The notes beneath the pieces are model-generated. The model was not told the origin of the DNA, ran no database searches, and saw nothing but the letters and a program-made list of their open reading frames with translations. From the IMG/VR virus record IMGVR_UViG_3300024520_000289, positions 1 through 33,999 of that record: a stretch of DNA of 33,999 bases; one strand, written 5' to 3'. This DNA comes from a virus. Position 1 is the stretch's first letter, and every line of letters begins with the position of its first letter. Made by a program: the position numbers and the translations under genes. Below, piece by piece: positions 5,304-14,588 of the stretch.

Positions 5304-6613
5304 GTCGTGATCTTCCAGATGGTCAGCGTGCCGTAGACGAAGTCCGCCGTGTCTGACGTGGCTGCGAGGTGACCTTCGAGGTCGAACGCGACTGTGCCCG
5401 CCGTAGCTACCACTCGACTCGTCGCCTGGGTGATCGATGTGTCAGGGCCGCACTTGTTCGACGGGTGGGTGTAGAGGGTTGATGCGGATGCGTCTACATT
5501 CTGTCGGATCTTCCACTCCGGTAGGGCGGTCGCGGAGCCTGTACCCTCGAACATGAGTTCCACTTGAAGGACGTAGAGCCCAACGGTCAGGAAGAAGCGG
5601 TTGGTTGATGTGTTGAACGTTACGTCCCCACCGGAGTTCCCGAAGACAGTGCCTGTAGACGTGAGGCTCAGCGTCGTCCAGCTTACGGCGTTGAGGGCTT
5701 GGGCACCGTCGTTCAACTGGCTGCTGTAGACGAGCTTCACCCGGTTGTCTTGCCCACTGAGGTTAGTCAGAAGGGCACCGTCGAGCGCAGGGAGTTGCCC
5801 GGTCACTGCGAGTTCGAGTACGTCTCCCGCATTCGTACCAGCGGGCTTCGTAGCCGCACTGCCGAGGCCGAGGTTGGTCCTCGCTGTCGATGCGCTGTCC
5901 AGTGAGAGCAGGTTGTCGTCTTGCCTGAGGTAGCTGGCGTCGTTCGCCGCGTTGTCAGACAAGTCGCTGTCACCTGTACCCTCGTTCAGGACAGCCGCTG
6001 ACCCTAACCCCAGGCCGTCCCTGGCAGTGCTTGGGCTTGCGGCAGCCCACGATCCGGTGTCGTTCACCTGCAACGTGTGATTGGCTTGGGACACGTTGGT
6101 CGTTGGCAGGTTGCCACTGTTGATCTCAGCGGCCTGAACGTCAGCGAGGCGTGCTGCATCCGATCCGAGTGCTGGCTCAGCCAGATTCTTTATGCGGCGA
6201 CTCTCCCCATCCCAGTGCGACTCGTCGTCACTTGCGAGTTGCAGACAATCGACCAGCCCATCGGCGTTCTCTTGCGAGACGTAGAGTTGCTGGAGTGCGG
6301 AGGTGTCCAGGTCAGCCTCTGATAGGCTTCCGTTGACGAAGTCCACCACACGACCCGCTTTGGTACTCGGGGTATTGCGAACGATCCGTAGCGTGTCGTT
6401 CGTCACGCGAGCAGGGGCTGAGGGTTGGAGCGTCACCGTCCCTGACCCCGACGAGCCTGACGCGACAAAGCCTGCCGCGTCAAGCTGCGTGTAGGAGCCA
6501 CCAACCGGGCGCTGCCACACTTCGATATGTGCGAGCTTCAGGAACTCTTTGTTGAAGCTGTAGACGGTCTGCTCTGTGTCAGTGACCGTCCAGTCCTGGT
6601 AAGAGGATGGCAT
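5300..6613 (-). CDS. Tail fibre protein (T7 gp17-like N-terminus)
   Basis: A 437-residue fibre. Residues about 5-125 match the T7 gp17 N-terminal domain that attaches the fibre to the tail. The clearest landmark is RVVDFVNGSLSEADLDT (88-104), equivalent to the RLVDFTDGS region of T7. The shaft holds two copies of STARxxLGLGSAA (195-207 and 242-254), a common trimeric fibre repeat. It also has Asn/Asp/Gly-rich stretches. The C-terminal 150 residues look beta-rich and end without a chaperone-type peptidase domain. The host-binding part has no recognisable relative, as expected for rapidly evolving tips. It starts 4 bases after the internal core protein stop. A second fibre-like gene begins at 366. 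Confidence 0.88.
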   Translation of the reverse strand: MPSSYQDWTVTDTEQTVYSFNKEFLKLAHIEVWQRPVGGSYTQLDAAGFVASGSSGSGTVTLQPSAPARVTNDTLRIVRNTPSTKAGRVVDFVNGSLSEADLDTSALQQLYVSQENADGLVDCLQLASDDESHWDGESRRIKNLAEPALGSDAARLADVQAAEINSGNLPTTNVSQANHTLQVNDTGSWAAASPSTARDGLGLGSAAVLNEGTGDSDLSDNAANDASYLRQDDNLLSLDSASTARTNLGLGSAATKPAGTNAGDVLELAVTGQLPALDGALLTNLSGQDNRVKLVYSSQLNDGAQALNAVSWTTLSLTSTGTVFGNSGGDVTFNTSTNRFFLTVGLYVLQVELMFEGTGSATALPEWKIRQNVDASASTLYTHPSNKCGPDTSITQATSRVVATAGTVAFDLEGHLAATSDTADFVYGTLTIWKITT

Positions 6614-6616
6614 GTG

Positions 6617-9600
6617 TTACTTCCCTTGGCGTAGCATTTGGACGCCAGTCCGGTTGATGGAGACTTGTTCTTTGAGGTCGGGGAATTCTTGCATCGTCCT
6701 TACCTTCGCGAGCCTGCGGTAGGTCTGAAGGTAGGTGTCGAGCCAGAGCTTTCTTGGGCTGTCAAACCCTTCCTGATCTTCGTAGGGGAGTGCTTGGTAC
6801 TCATCCGTCTTGATCAGTTCGTTCAATGACTCCAGCACGGTCTTGCCGTCGAACTCAACGAGGCCAACGAGTTCCTGCATGCGGTCGAACGCGGTCTGTC
6901 CACTCTTGTTTGTGAACTCGCGCAAGTCGATGCTCGGGCCTGATGGAGTCTTGAGCGTCGGAGATATGGCCGTTCGCATCGCACCCGATGTCCACATCTC
7001 CTGGGCCAGGGGGTCAGGGTTGACCCGGTTGACCTTGGTGATTGGGAACCAGGCGTTGAAGAACGAGCCCGCACCGTCGTTGACCCAGTCATAGGTCCTC
7101 GTCCTCGTCCGACCGAAGATGTCGCGCTTGTTCTCTACTTCATTGCTGAAGAAGGGAGTACGCGCCATCATCGCATCAGTGGCGTTACGGATGTCCTTGA
7201 AAGCGTCGTCACCTATGGTGGTCGCTTGACCAGCGATTGAGGGAACGAACGACCCAGCGTATTGGTGGAAGATCCGCTTGATCTTGTTCTCCTCCTTGCC
7301 CTGCAAAATGGTCAGCGCGTTCCCCATACCTTGCATGTAGGTCTTGTTGGTGAAGTTGTTCGCCAACGCGGTGTAGATGGAGAACCCCACCCCGGTGTCC
7401 TCCTCACCCTCGAAGTACGACATCTGAACGGAGTCAGCGATCGTTCCGAGAACAGAGGCGAACGGGTCGAAGCGACGGTAGGAGATGAACGTGTCGCCAA
7501 CGCGAATCGAGTAGGGCTGGTAACCAGCGGCTTCCCACTGTGCCCTTTCCTTCGGGTCGGCTGGTCCTTGACCTGTGATCGACATCCCAGCGTCAGGGTC
7601 GAACATGTTCATCGCAAGTTGCGTGAAGTAGCCAGCCATTGTGACTGACATCGCCATGCGTCCCATTGCGTCTGCCCTGGTCACGGCGTCGTCCGACATG
7701 GCGTCCCTGAGGAAGTGGTTGACCGGGGCGTCGAGCTTCTCCTCGAACCCGTGCAGGTCTACACCAATCTTGTTGCGCTTGCGCTTCATGTACTCGTACC
7801 CACCCATCAACTGCTCTAACGGGGTACGCCTGTACGCGAACTTCGCGAGGTTCACTGGAGTCTGGATGAAGGGGGCGAAGAACTTGAACGGAGGGAATGT
7901 CCGCACAAGCGTTCCGCCAACTGCCGCGACTTTGTCAATCGCTGTGTCCTCGGCGTCCGAAGTCCAGGTCAACTCCTTAGCCCTCGTGACACCCCGCTCA
8001 GAGAAGTAGTCCATGTCTTGCCCGAACTCTGCCTTCTCCGCTGCGATCCGCGCTTCGTAGTTCTTCGCCGTGGCGTCGTCGATCAGCTTGGCGTTCCGAG
8101 GAGCGTCAGCGTCGATTGCGCCTGACCGTGCGACCACCTCAGCGCGAGCCTCTCGCCATCGGTCCATACGAGTGAATGCGCGTCCGTCCTTGATCAGACG
8201 GTTGACGCCACCCTCGACGAACGTACTCAGTTCAGAGCCCTCCAAACCGAGGCCACGTCCCCGCCGAAGTAGATCAGCGCGGACCTGGGAGCGGTAGTGG
8301 ACCTGCTTGAACACCTCATCCATGGACTGGAGCGCACGCGACGGGACGCGGACAAGTTCTCCGGTCCTGTCAATGGCTTTGGCTACCTTGTCCTTGCCGA
8401 AGAGAAGGCCGGTCATGTGACCCACCCACGTCTTCTCGAAGGTATCGCCAGTGATGGCGTTGGAATATTCGAGCATCTTGCCCCTGGACGACATCTCACC
8501 GAAGCCCTCAAGGAGCTTCGAGTCGCCAGTCTTCCAGGCGTGGCTTGCGAACTTCAGGCCCTCCATCATTCCCCGCATTTGGGATGCCACGGTGTCCAGG
8601 GAGTGCCGCATCGCTTCGGTGTTGCCAGTCATCAGCCCACCGACCATCGTCTCGACAGGCCTGTACACCATCGCCAGCGCGTTCGACGTGATGTTCACGA
8701 CCTGAGTGACGGGGCCAGAGAGGAGTCCGTTCACCCAGTACTCGGTGACCATGTCCATCCAGCCGGTCTGCTTTCGCATGCCGTCGAGGTTGTGGAGCCC
8801 TGCGGCCCCTTGCTCGTCGATCGTCTTCTGGATGACGCGGAGCTTGTTGATCAGCTTCTTGCGACCGCCATCTCGGGTTGCCCCGGTGCGCTCAAGAACC
8901 TCAGCTACACCTTCCTTGATTTCGTTGGGCAGCTTCCCACGTTCCAGACCGAGGTTCCGCGTCCTGACACGGTGAGACCCAAGTGCGCGGGCTTGACCGC
9001 GAATCACACCCTTGAGTTCGCGCATGTAGATCCCGACGTTCTCGTAGTCGAGGACAATCTCTGCGAGTTGTGCGTCGTCCAGCGAGTCGATGGCGACATG
9101 ACCCCACTTGTTATTCACGGTGTGGTGGAGCGAGTTGAGGATGTGCTTGTCAGCCAACGTCTCGGACGTGATGCGAGCGATGTCCTCCTGGTTACCGCGC
9201 ATGGCGTGCCATCTGCGGTGCATCCAAGAGCCCAGTTCGTCGTCGTGGACGCCAAGCATGTCAGCGACTACATGGAGAGAGTCCTTCGCCATCTCGTGCA
9301 GCGTCTTCTTGTCTGCACCAGCTTTGATGATCTCCTCGTGGTAGACCTGCTCCATCGCACGATGGTGCGCGGCGGCGTCTGCCTCACCCTCGACGCGGAG
9401 GAGGTTCATGTCCTCAGGCTTGATGCCGAGTTTGTCCATCTCTTCTCTGTCGAGTGGCGGCTCGTCCACCGGACGACCCTGGTAGTCGCCGGTCGTCGGG
9501 GAACTACGTTGGTGCTTGATGTCGCCCAACGAGAAGTCTAACTCACCCGTGTCTGCCGTGAGATGGGGCTCAACCCCAATATTCCTGTCCATGATTCGCG

Positions 9601-10543
9601 CCGCTTGGGCGCGGACGAGCTTCGGGTCAACCCCGACAGCTTCGATCACCTTGTTCGCGTCACGCTTGTCGATCTCAAGGCGGACGGATTCAGGGTCGGC
9701 AGACTCCTTGAGGGCCTTGTCCACCCCGTCAGCCCCGTCGATCTCGTCCATCACCTCTTGGACCTGCTGCTTGCTCTTGCCTTCTGCCTTGGCTTTGCGG
9801 GCTGCCTTGAATTTCCGGCGAGCTACCAGAGCCCCATCAACGAGTGCGCCCAACCCCATACCTTCGAGGGCGTTCTTGAACCTACCCTCGAGTTCGGAGT
9901 CGTCGTCATCCGCAGCGAGGAACTGGAAGACCGCGTTATCGAGCGCCGTACCTTCCAGCATGTTCGACATGCGCTGGTCGTGCCCGTCGAAGAAGGCGAA
10001 GTCGGTGATGGCACCTTTGGCTACGTTGGCCTTGAACCCACCAGCCTGGATAGCCTTCGCACCCTTACCTGCTACGTTCAGCGCCCCTCCGACACCTGGG
10101 AGCCTCGCTGCTTGGGTGGTCCCACGCAAGAGTAAGCTCCCCGCCGTGAGTCCCTTGTGCGCCGATGCGGCGATACGAGCAGCCCGGACACCGTTAAGTA
10201 GTCCACCTGTAGCGGCGAACCCAGTGACGAACTGCGATACACCCTGGATCAACTTGCCAACAGTGGTGTCGGCAGTCGCGGTGACTTGCGTCCAGTCGTC
10301 AGGCACGAGGTCGAACGCGACGGTGTCAACGAGATCGAGGAGTTCGGCTCCTGCGCCGAGTACACCGAGGCCAGCCCCGTAGAGGGCATCCCCGAAGGAG
10401 AACATCTCCTCCTCTTGGACCTCGGTCTTTCTCTCTGGCGCGATCGGCACTTCAGGTGCTGGGTTGAGGATGGAACTTGAGACCACGCCGCCGTATGGGT
10501 CAGCATCCGTAGATGTGTTCCACAGGTCGTAGAGGTTTGGCAT
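6617..10543 (-). CDS. Internal virion (ejection) protein, T7 gp16-like
   Basis: A 1308-residue protein, almost the size of T7 gp16 (1318 aa), in the same place before the tail fibre. In T7 this protein is stored in the capsid core and ejected into the cell to help DNA cross the envelope. The N-terminal 180 residues contain Gly/Ala-rich hydrophobic stretches (around 48-72 and 95-180). Further hydrophobic helices occur in the second half. Long charged helical regions make up the rest. I do not see the N-terminal lysozyme-like transglycosylase motif that T7 gp16 carries, so the murein-cutting activity may be absent. The start overlaps the previous stop as TGATG. The call rests on size, position and composition. 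Confidence 0.85.
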   Translation of the reverse strand: MPNLYDLWNTSTDADPYGGVVSSSILNPAPEVPIAPERKTEVQEEEMFSFGDALYGAGLGVLGAGAELLDLVDTVAFDLVPDDWTQVTATADTTVGKLIQGVSQFVTGFAATGGLLNGVRAARIAASAHKGLTAGSLLLRGTTQAARLPGVGGALNVAGKGAKAIQAGGFKANVAKGAITDFAFFDGHDQRMSNMLEGTALDNAVFQFLAADDDDSELEGRFKNALEGMGLGALVDGALVARRKFKAARKAKAEGKSKQQVQEVMDEIDGADGVDKALKESADPESVRLEIDKRDANKVIEAVGVDPKLVRAQAARIMDRNIGVEPHLTADTGELDFSLGDIKHQRSSPTTGDYQGRPVDEPPLDREEMDKLGIKPEDMNLLRVEGEADAAAHHRAMEQVYHEEIIKAGADKKTLHEMAKDSLHVVADMLGVHDDELGSWMHRRWHAMRGNQEDIARITSETLADKHILNSLHHTVNNKWGHVAIDSLDDAQLAEIVLDYENVGIYMRELKGVIRGQARALGSHRVRTRNLGLERGKLPNEIKEGVAEVLERTGATRDGGRKKLINKLRVIQKTIDEQGAAGLHNLDGMRKQTGWMDMVTEYWVNGLLSGPVTQVVNITSNALAMVYRPVETMVGGLMTGNTEAMRHSLDTVASQMRGMMEGLKFASHAWKTGDSKLLEGFGEMSSRGKMLEYSNAITGDTFEKTWVGHMTGLLFGKDKVAKAIDRTGELVRVPSRALQSMDEVFKQVHYRSQVRADLLRRGRGLGLEGSELSTFVEGGVNRLIKDGRAFTRMDRWREARAEVVARSGAIDADAPRNAKLIDDATAKNYEARIAAEKAEFGQDMDYFSERGVTRAKELTWTSDAEDTAIDKVAAVGGTLVRTFPPFKFFAPFIQTPVNLAKFAYRRTPLEQLMGGYEYMKRKRNKIGVDLHGFEEKLDAPVNHFLRDAMSDDAVTRADAMGRMAMSVTMAGYFTQLAMNMFDPDAGMSITGQGPADPKERAQWEAAGYQPYSIRVGDTFISYRRFDPFASVLGTIADSVQMSYFEGEEDTGVGFSIYTALANNFTNKTYMQGMGNALTILQGKEENKIKRIFHQYAGSFVPSIAGQATTIGDDAFKDIRNATDAMMARTPFFSNEVENKRDIFGRTRTRTYDWVNDGAGSFFNAWFPITKVNRVNPDPLAQEMWTSGAMRTAISPTLKTPSGPSIDLREFTNKSGQTAFDRMQELVGLVEFDGKTVLESLNELIKTDEYQALPYEDQEGFDSPRKLWLDTYLQTYRRLAKVRTMQEFPDLKEQVSINRTGVQMLRQGK

Positions 10544-13500
10544 CAGTCGGGCCTGTCGGTGAGTAGTGCGCGTTGCGCCTTTACGAATTCAGCCCTGTCC
10601 ACTTTGAACAAGGCAGCGACCGCGTCGATCCCCGCACCGTCGCGGCGTACCGCTTCGTCGAGGGCCTTCCGGGTCGGGAAGAACGAGACCAAGTTGTGGT
10701 CAATTCGAGAGATGTCGAGTTTGATGGGGATGAACCCCTTCCCCTTAGGTCCACGGGCCTTGAAGGTGGGTTTAGACGCCTTCATCCCCTTGAAGGGAAT
10801 GTGTGCGCCAGCGAAGGCGCTAACGATCATGCCAGTGGCGGTCGGGCTTGGGCCTTCCACGTTCTGCCAGTCTTCTCTGGCGGCTTTGGTGTACACGAGC
10901 GCGTGCGAGTTACTTCGGAACGACTCGTACATACGTCGGTACTGGCGAACCTCGTCGAGCTTGCCTGACTTCGTTACGTTCGCTCCGAGGGCCGACAGCG
11001 CCATGCCGTACATCACCGGGTGCGCCGCGCCAACCGACTGAACGTGGCTGTCCAGGGTGCTGGAGAACGTCCCACCAGAGTGGGCCTCCAACGTGCCGGG
11101 TGTTGCCATCAGCCTTGCGTTGTTGAACGCGGCGATGCCGAATGGCTTAGCGAGGTGGAGGTTGATGTTGTCGGTGCCAGCGGCTCGTTTGAACTGGGCG
11201 AGGTAGTTACCCATCTCAGGTGGCGGGGGCGGGAGGTTGGACTTCACCTGCCGAACCTGCTGAGGAGGCAGAGGGGCCGGGGGTGTAGGGGCGATCGTTG
11301 TGGCACCTTGGCCTGACGTGGGTTGTGCTGCGGGGGCTTGGGTGGCACCCGGCGGCTGTGTCCCTACCTGACGCTTGAGCGACTCAGGGTTCGTCAGGAC
11401 TTCAATGACGAAGTCATCGAACGGGTTGCGCGTTGAGCCCTTCCACCGCGATCCACCTTCGATCACAGGTTCGCGCCAGCGTTCGGTGTCCACGGTGGAG
11501 CGGATGTACTCGATCGCCTTATCGGTGGCAATCTTGCGGGCAGCGGTCAGCTTACCCTCGAAGATGGCACCCATGAACACCTCGTCCTTCCTCAGAGCTT
11601 CAGCGAGGTTCGCACTCGTCTCAGCGAGTGCCGCGTCTACACGGGCGATAGCGTGTGCGTTGAGAGTGACTTCCGTCTTCCCAGGGGCTCCGGTGCGTAG
11701 ATTCGCTGGGGTTACCTTAGTGGTGACCCACTCAGACTTGGTGCCCAGGAACAACTGGAGCGTGTCTCCGCTTAAGGCCTTCACAGCCGCAACGACCTGA
11801 TCGTTCACGATGTCAGCAGCGCCTGCTGCTTCTGCGTTCATGCCCTTCAAGAGCTTGCGCCGTTCCTCAACAAGGTCGTGACCGTACTCAGGGTGTGACT
11901 CCTGTAGCTCGTTGATGAGACCCTCAGCAGTTGTGAAGTCGCCACGAGCGAGCGCCGCCATGGCTTTGGCGCGTTGCGTGTCCCCTGTGTCCTTCCACTG
12001 GCGATTCTCTGTGGTCACTTCCGTGAGTTCGTTCTCGAACTTGGCTACGAGATCACGGCGTTCTTCGTCGGTGGCTGCGTTCAGGAATTGGTCTTGGATG
12101 CTACGAAGCCGCTCAGCCCCGTCAGAGTTAGGTGGAGCGTTCGTAATGGCGCTGCGTATCTGACCCGCCATCTTGCTCCTTCTGTCACCTACCCTGTTGA
12201 TAGTCTGGTCGCTCATCTCCGCGTACCACTTGTTGGTCTCGGGGTTGGCGAGGGCGAGTGAGTTCGCTAAGGCGACTGCGTCGCCTGCGCGTTTGTGCTT
12301 GACGATCTCGTTCCGCAAGGATGTCTGGTTCACGTCAACGCGAGCCAGGGCGGAACGCATCTGAGCGGTGACCGTGGTGTCCCAGGCCTGAGCGTCTACG
12401 CCCTCAGGTCGGTTCTCGACGAGTTGCCGGGTAACACGACGTACCGCGTCAGCACCCTTGTTGGATGCGGCGAGCATCAACTCGTATGGGGACTGGACGC
12501 CGTCCTTGGTGGCAGCGTAGAAGCTGACCGCAGCGTCCTCGTTCTTCTGGGCTCTGGAGGCGTTGCCCTCGTAGGTGGCGAGGGTCTCGGAATCGCTGAT
12601 GATGCGACCCATCTTCGCGAACTCTTCTCCGAACTTGCCCTTGGTGACAGGAGCGTTGCCGACCTTCATGTCGCTCCAGCTTGCGAGCAACTCGCGGGCG
12701 TTGTCGAACCTCTCGTCGTCGTCCCCGTCCATCTTGATGCGGAGTGCGTTCCGCATTGCGTCCATCACGACAGCACCGGGGTTCTTAACAGACTTGCCGT
12801 ACACGTTACCCGTCTGCCAGTCTTGGAATCTGGTCAGTGCTTCGCTGAGTTCGTCGCCACTGAGTTGGTCGGTTCCGATGAGCATGTCGGTAGCCTGCGC
12901 CGTAAGGGCGTTTCTGGTGGCTGCGACGGTTCGCTCGTCACGCAGCCGCTGCTGCAACTGAGTGAGACGAGGCAGGTAGCGGTTGTTCCACTCCTCGGAC
13001 AGCGCACGGTTGAAGTGAGTGTCGTCCGCGAGGCCAGGGTTCACCTCATAGGCCCTCTCGCGGAGTGCGCTCAATGAGCCATCGATGAGGTTGCCTTCCT
13101 CCTGAGGAGGGATCTGGGTTGCCCCGTCCAACTGGGATGATTCCTGGTGCCCGGTCATCAGGGCACTCTCAGCAGCAATGCTCGCTTGGGATGCCATCGC
13201 ACGCGCCATCGACTCGCGGTAGCCGATGAGGAAGTAGGGCGAATGCTCTTCCGCTAAGGAGCCGTCACCGACCGCTTTGGCAAACGCCTTCTGTAGGTCG
13301 CTCTGCCCCTTCTGAGCTTCGACGTACCGCTCGTTCCACGCAGCACGACCCTCGTCAATCTGGTGGTCACGGTACTGGCCGACTGCTTTGCCGACGCCCT
13401 TCGCGAGCCCTGACGTAATGCGCTGCCAGTCAGTGCGGTCCACGCCAACGCGCTTGGAGCGAGCAAGGAAGAACCTGTCCTGCTGCTTCGCGATCGGGCG

Positions 13501-13548
13501 CACTTCTGCGCCCCGCAGGTTCTCTTCCTGCTTGCGAGGTCTTGCCAT
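10543..13548 (-). CDS. Internal virion protein, T7 gp15-like
   Basis: A 1001-residue core protein, larger than T7 gp15 (747 aa). It lies between the gp14-like and gp16-like genes, where gp15 is expected. Residues 1-700 are mostly charged alpha-helix with little hydrophobic character, typical of the stacked helical core. A Pro/Gln/Ala-rich linker (about 735-790), containing a run of five prolines, separates a C-terminal region of about 215 residues. That tail begins near MGNYLAQFKRAAG and contains conserved-looking segments around HPVMYGMALSALGANVT. It might account for the extra length compared with T7. No enzymatic motif is visible. The ribosome-binding site is modest. Function is inferred from gene order. 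Confidence 0.82.
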   Translation of the reverse strand: MARPRKQEENLRGAEVRPIAKQQDRFFLARSKRVGVDRTDWQRITSGLAKGVGKAVGQYRDHQIDEGRAAWNERYVEAQKGQSDLQKAFAKAVGDGSLAEEHSPYFLIGYRESMARAMASQASIAAESALMTGHQESSQLDGATQIPPQEEGNLIDGSLSALRERAYEVNPGLADDTHFNRALSEEWNNRYLPRLTQLQQRLRDERTVAATRNALTAQATDMLIGTDQLSGDELSEALTRFQDWQTGNVYGKSVKNPGAVVMDAMRNALRIKMDGDDDERFDNARELLASWSDMKVGNAPVTKGKFGEEFAKMGRIISDSETLATYEGNASRAQKNEDAAVSFYAATKDGVQSPYELMLAASNKGADAVRRVTRQLVENRPEGVDAQAWDTTVTAQMRSALARVDVNQTSLRNEIVKHKRAGDAVALANSLALANPETNKWYAEMSDQTINRVGDRRSKMAGQIRSAITNAPPNSDGAERLRSIQDQFLNAATDEERRDLVAKFENELTEVTTENRQWKDTGDTQRAKAMAALARGDFTTAEGLINELQESHPEYGHDLVEERRKLLKGMNAEAAGAADIVNDQVVAAVKALSGDTLQLFLGTKSEWVTTKVTPANLRTGAPGKTEVTLNAHAIARVDAALAETSANLAEALRKDEVFMGAIFEGKLTAARKIATDKAIEYIRSTVDTERWREPVIEGGSRWKGSTRNPFDDFVIEVLTNPESLKRQVGTQPPGATQAPAAQPTSGQGATTIAPTPPAPLPPQQVRQVKSNLPPPPPEMGNYLAQFKRAAGTDNINLHLAKPFGIAAFNNARLMATPGTLEAHSGGTFSSTLDSHVQSVGAAHPVMYGMALSALGANVTKSGKLDEVRQYRRMYESFRSNSHALVYTKAAREDWQNVEGPSPTATGMIVSAFAGAHIPFKGMKASKPTFKARGPKGKGFIPIKLDISRIDHNLVSFFPTRKALDEAVRRDGAGIDAVAALFKVDRAEFVKAQRALLTDRPD

Positions 13549-13564
13549 GGTGGTGCCCTAATCC

Positions 13565-14110
13565 TTACTTTTTGACGTTTGAGTAGACGTTCGTCCCGGT
13601 GGACAGAGCCGTTGAGAACGCCCCAAGTGCCGCCCCCAGCATGTTCGGCCCCTGGATACGGTTCGGTGTGGACGACAGCAGACGACCTTCGAGGCCGATA
13701 CGCGCCGCTTCCTTGTCTCGCTCCGCTTGGTCCTCGGTGAACTCCAGGTTCAGATCGAGGAGGGCTTGATACTCACCCTCCTGGCGCTCGAAGTCTTCGA
13801 GTAGCGCGTCGAGAGACCCTCCAGCTACGCCTGCCTCGGCGGCTGAAGCGACGACCCTGGACCTCGCTTCCATCGCTTCGCGGGAGATCTTCTTAGACTC
13901 CTCGCCTGTCCTCACCCGCTCCTGTTCGATTCGCGCACCGAGAGCATCGTATTGGTTACGCGCTGTCTGGCGTGCCGTCTCCTGGTTGCGGAGGGACATT
14001 GCTGCGTTGTGGCGATTCTGAGCGGCTGCGTTAGCGGACTGGCTGGATGCGTTGGCCGCCGCTCCTGCCAAGGAGACGCCAACTGCCGCGATCGTGAGTG
14101 GTTCACACAT
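13565..14110 (-). CDS. Internal virion protein, T7 gp14-like
   Basis: A 181-residue protein (T7 gp14 is 196 aa). It starts with a short hydrophobic segment after MCEPL (residues 5-22, Ala/Val/Gly-rich). Long Ala/Gln/Asn/Glu-rich helices follow (25-150), and it ends in a Gly/Ala/Thr-rich tail. T7 gp14 is the core protein thought to form the outer-membrane pore during DNA ejection. The MC start followed by a membrane-like stretch is shared with gp14 homologues. It overlaps the gp13-like gene by 8 bases and is followed after 16 bases by the gp15-like gene, giving the full T7 order 13-14-15-16. Confidence 0.85.
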   Translation of the reverse strand: MCEPLTIAAVGVSLAGAAANASSQSANAAAQNRHNAAMSLRNQETARQTARNQYDALGARIEQERVRTGEESKKISREAMEARSRVVASAAEAGVAGGSLDALLEDFERQEGEYQALLDLNLEFTEDQAERDKEAARIGLEGRLLSSTPNRIQGPNMLGAALGAFSTALSTGTNVYSNVKK

Positions 14111-14588
14111 GGGAGACGACTTTCAGGAACTGGACGACGGTTGTTTGGTTGACTTCGTACTCAGCGACGAACTCGAAGCCCAGCCACTTGAGCCAGCGGA
14201 GGTGGACTGTGTTGTGACAGTGAGCCACGTTGGTGAGTACTGGGTACTGCGACGACATGGTCGCGACCCACTTCTGCGACTCGCGTAGGAACAAGATGGA
14301 CGACTTGGCAATCAGGTCGGAGCCGAGTAACCAGGGAGACCCGACCCCGGCTACGTTTGTCGGGGCGCAGCCGAAGATCGCCAGTACCTCGCCGTCGAGC
14401 CGCGCACATAGGGCGTCTGGGGTGGCCGCGCAAGAACGAAGTAGTGCCTCCAAAGGGGTCACCCCACCGACCATCTCGCACTCAGCGATGTCCGCGTCTC
14501 GCATGACCAACGCGAGTTCGATACAGTCGTCCTCGGTCGCTTTCTTTACTGCAAGCGACTGGCTCGCCCTCGATACCGGATTTCCCAT
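14103..14588 (-). CDS. T7 gp13-like internal protein (DUF2833, GNAT-like fold)
   Basis: A 161-residue protein. Its C-terminal half aligns with T7 gp13: a hydrophobic strand with AIFG, then PWLLGSDLI (T7 WFVTSDQVW), and finally NTVHLRWLKWLGFEFVAEY (T7 NTSHIRFLKTIGAVFHEEY). The pattern is that of an N-acetyltransferase-like fold. In T7 it is an assembly factor needed for core protein incorporation, with no known acetylation activity. The ATG at 14588 lies inside the previous gene (43-base overlap) and lacks an obvious ribosome-binding site, so the true start could differ slightly. Family membership is well supported. Confidence 0.82.
   Translation of the reverse strand: MGNPVSRASQSLAVKKATEDDCIELALVMRDADIAECEMVGGVTPLEALLRSCAATPDALCARLDGEVLAIFGCAPTNVAGVGSPWLLGSDLIAKSSILFLRESQKWVATMSSQYPVLTNVAHCHNTVHLRWLKWLGFEFVAEYEVNQTTVVQFLKVVSHV

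Noticed and set aside
8297-9541. Plus-strand frame of 414 codons antisense to the gp16-like gene
   Set aside because: It lies wholly opposite a well-supported internal virion gene, has no ribosome-binding site of note and shows no recognisable protein features. Long antisense frames are expected in GC-rich genes.
9516-10382. Plus-strand frame of 288 codons antisense to the start of the gp16-like gene
   Set aside because: The composition is Ser/Arg/Pro-rich and biased, typical of a shadow of an Ala/Gly-rich coding strand.
12295-13077. Plus-strand frame of 260 codons antisense to the gp15-like gene
   Set aside because: Opposite a real gene, Val/Leu-rich low-complexity product, no independent evidence.
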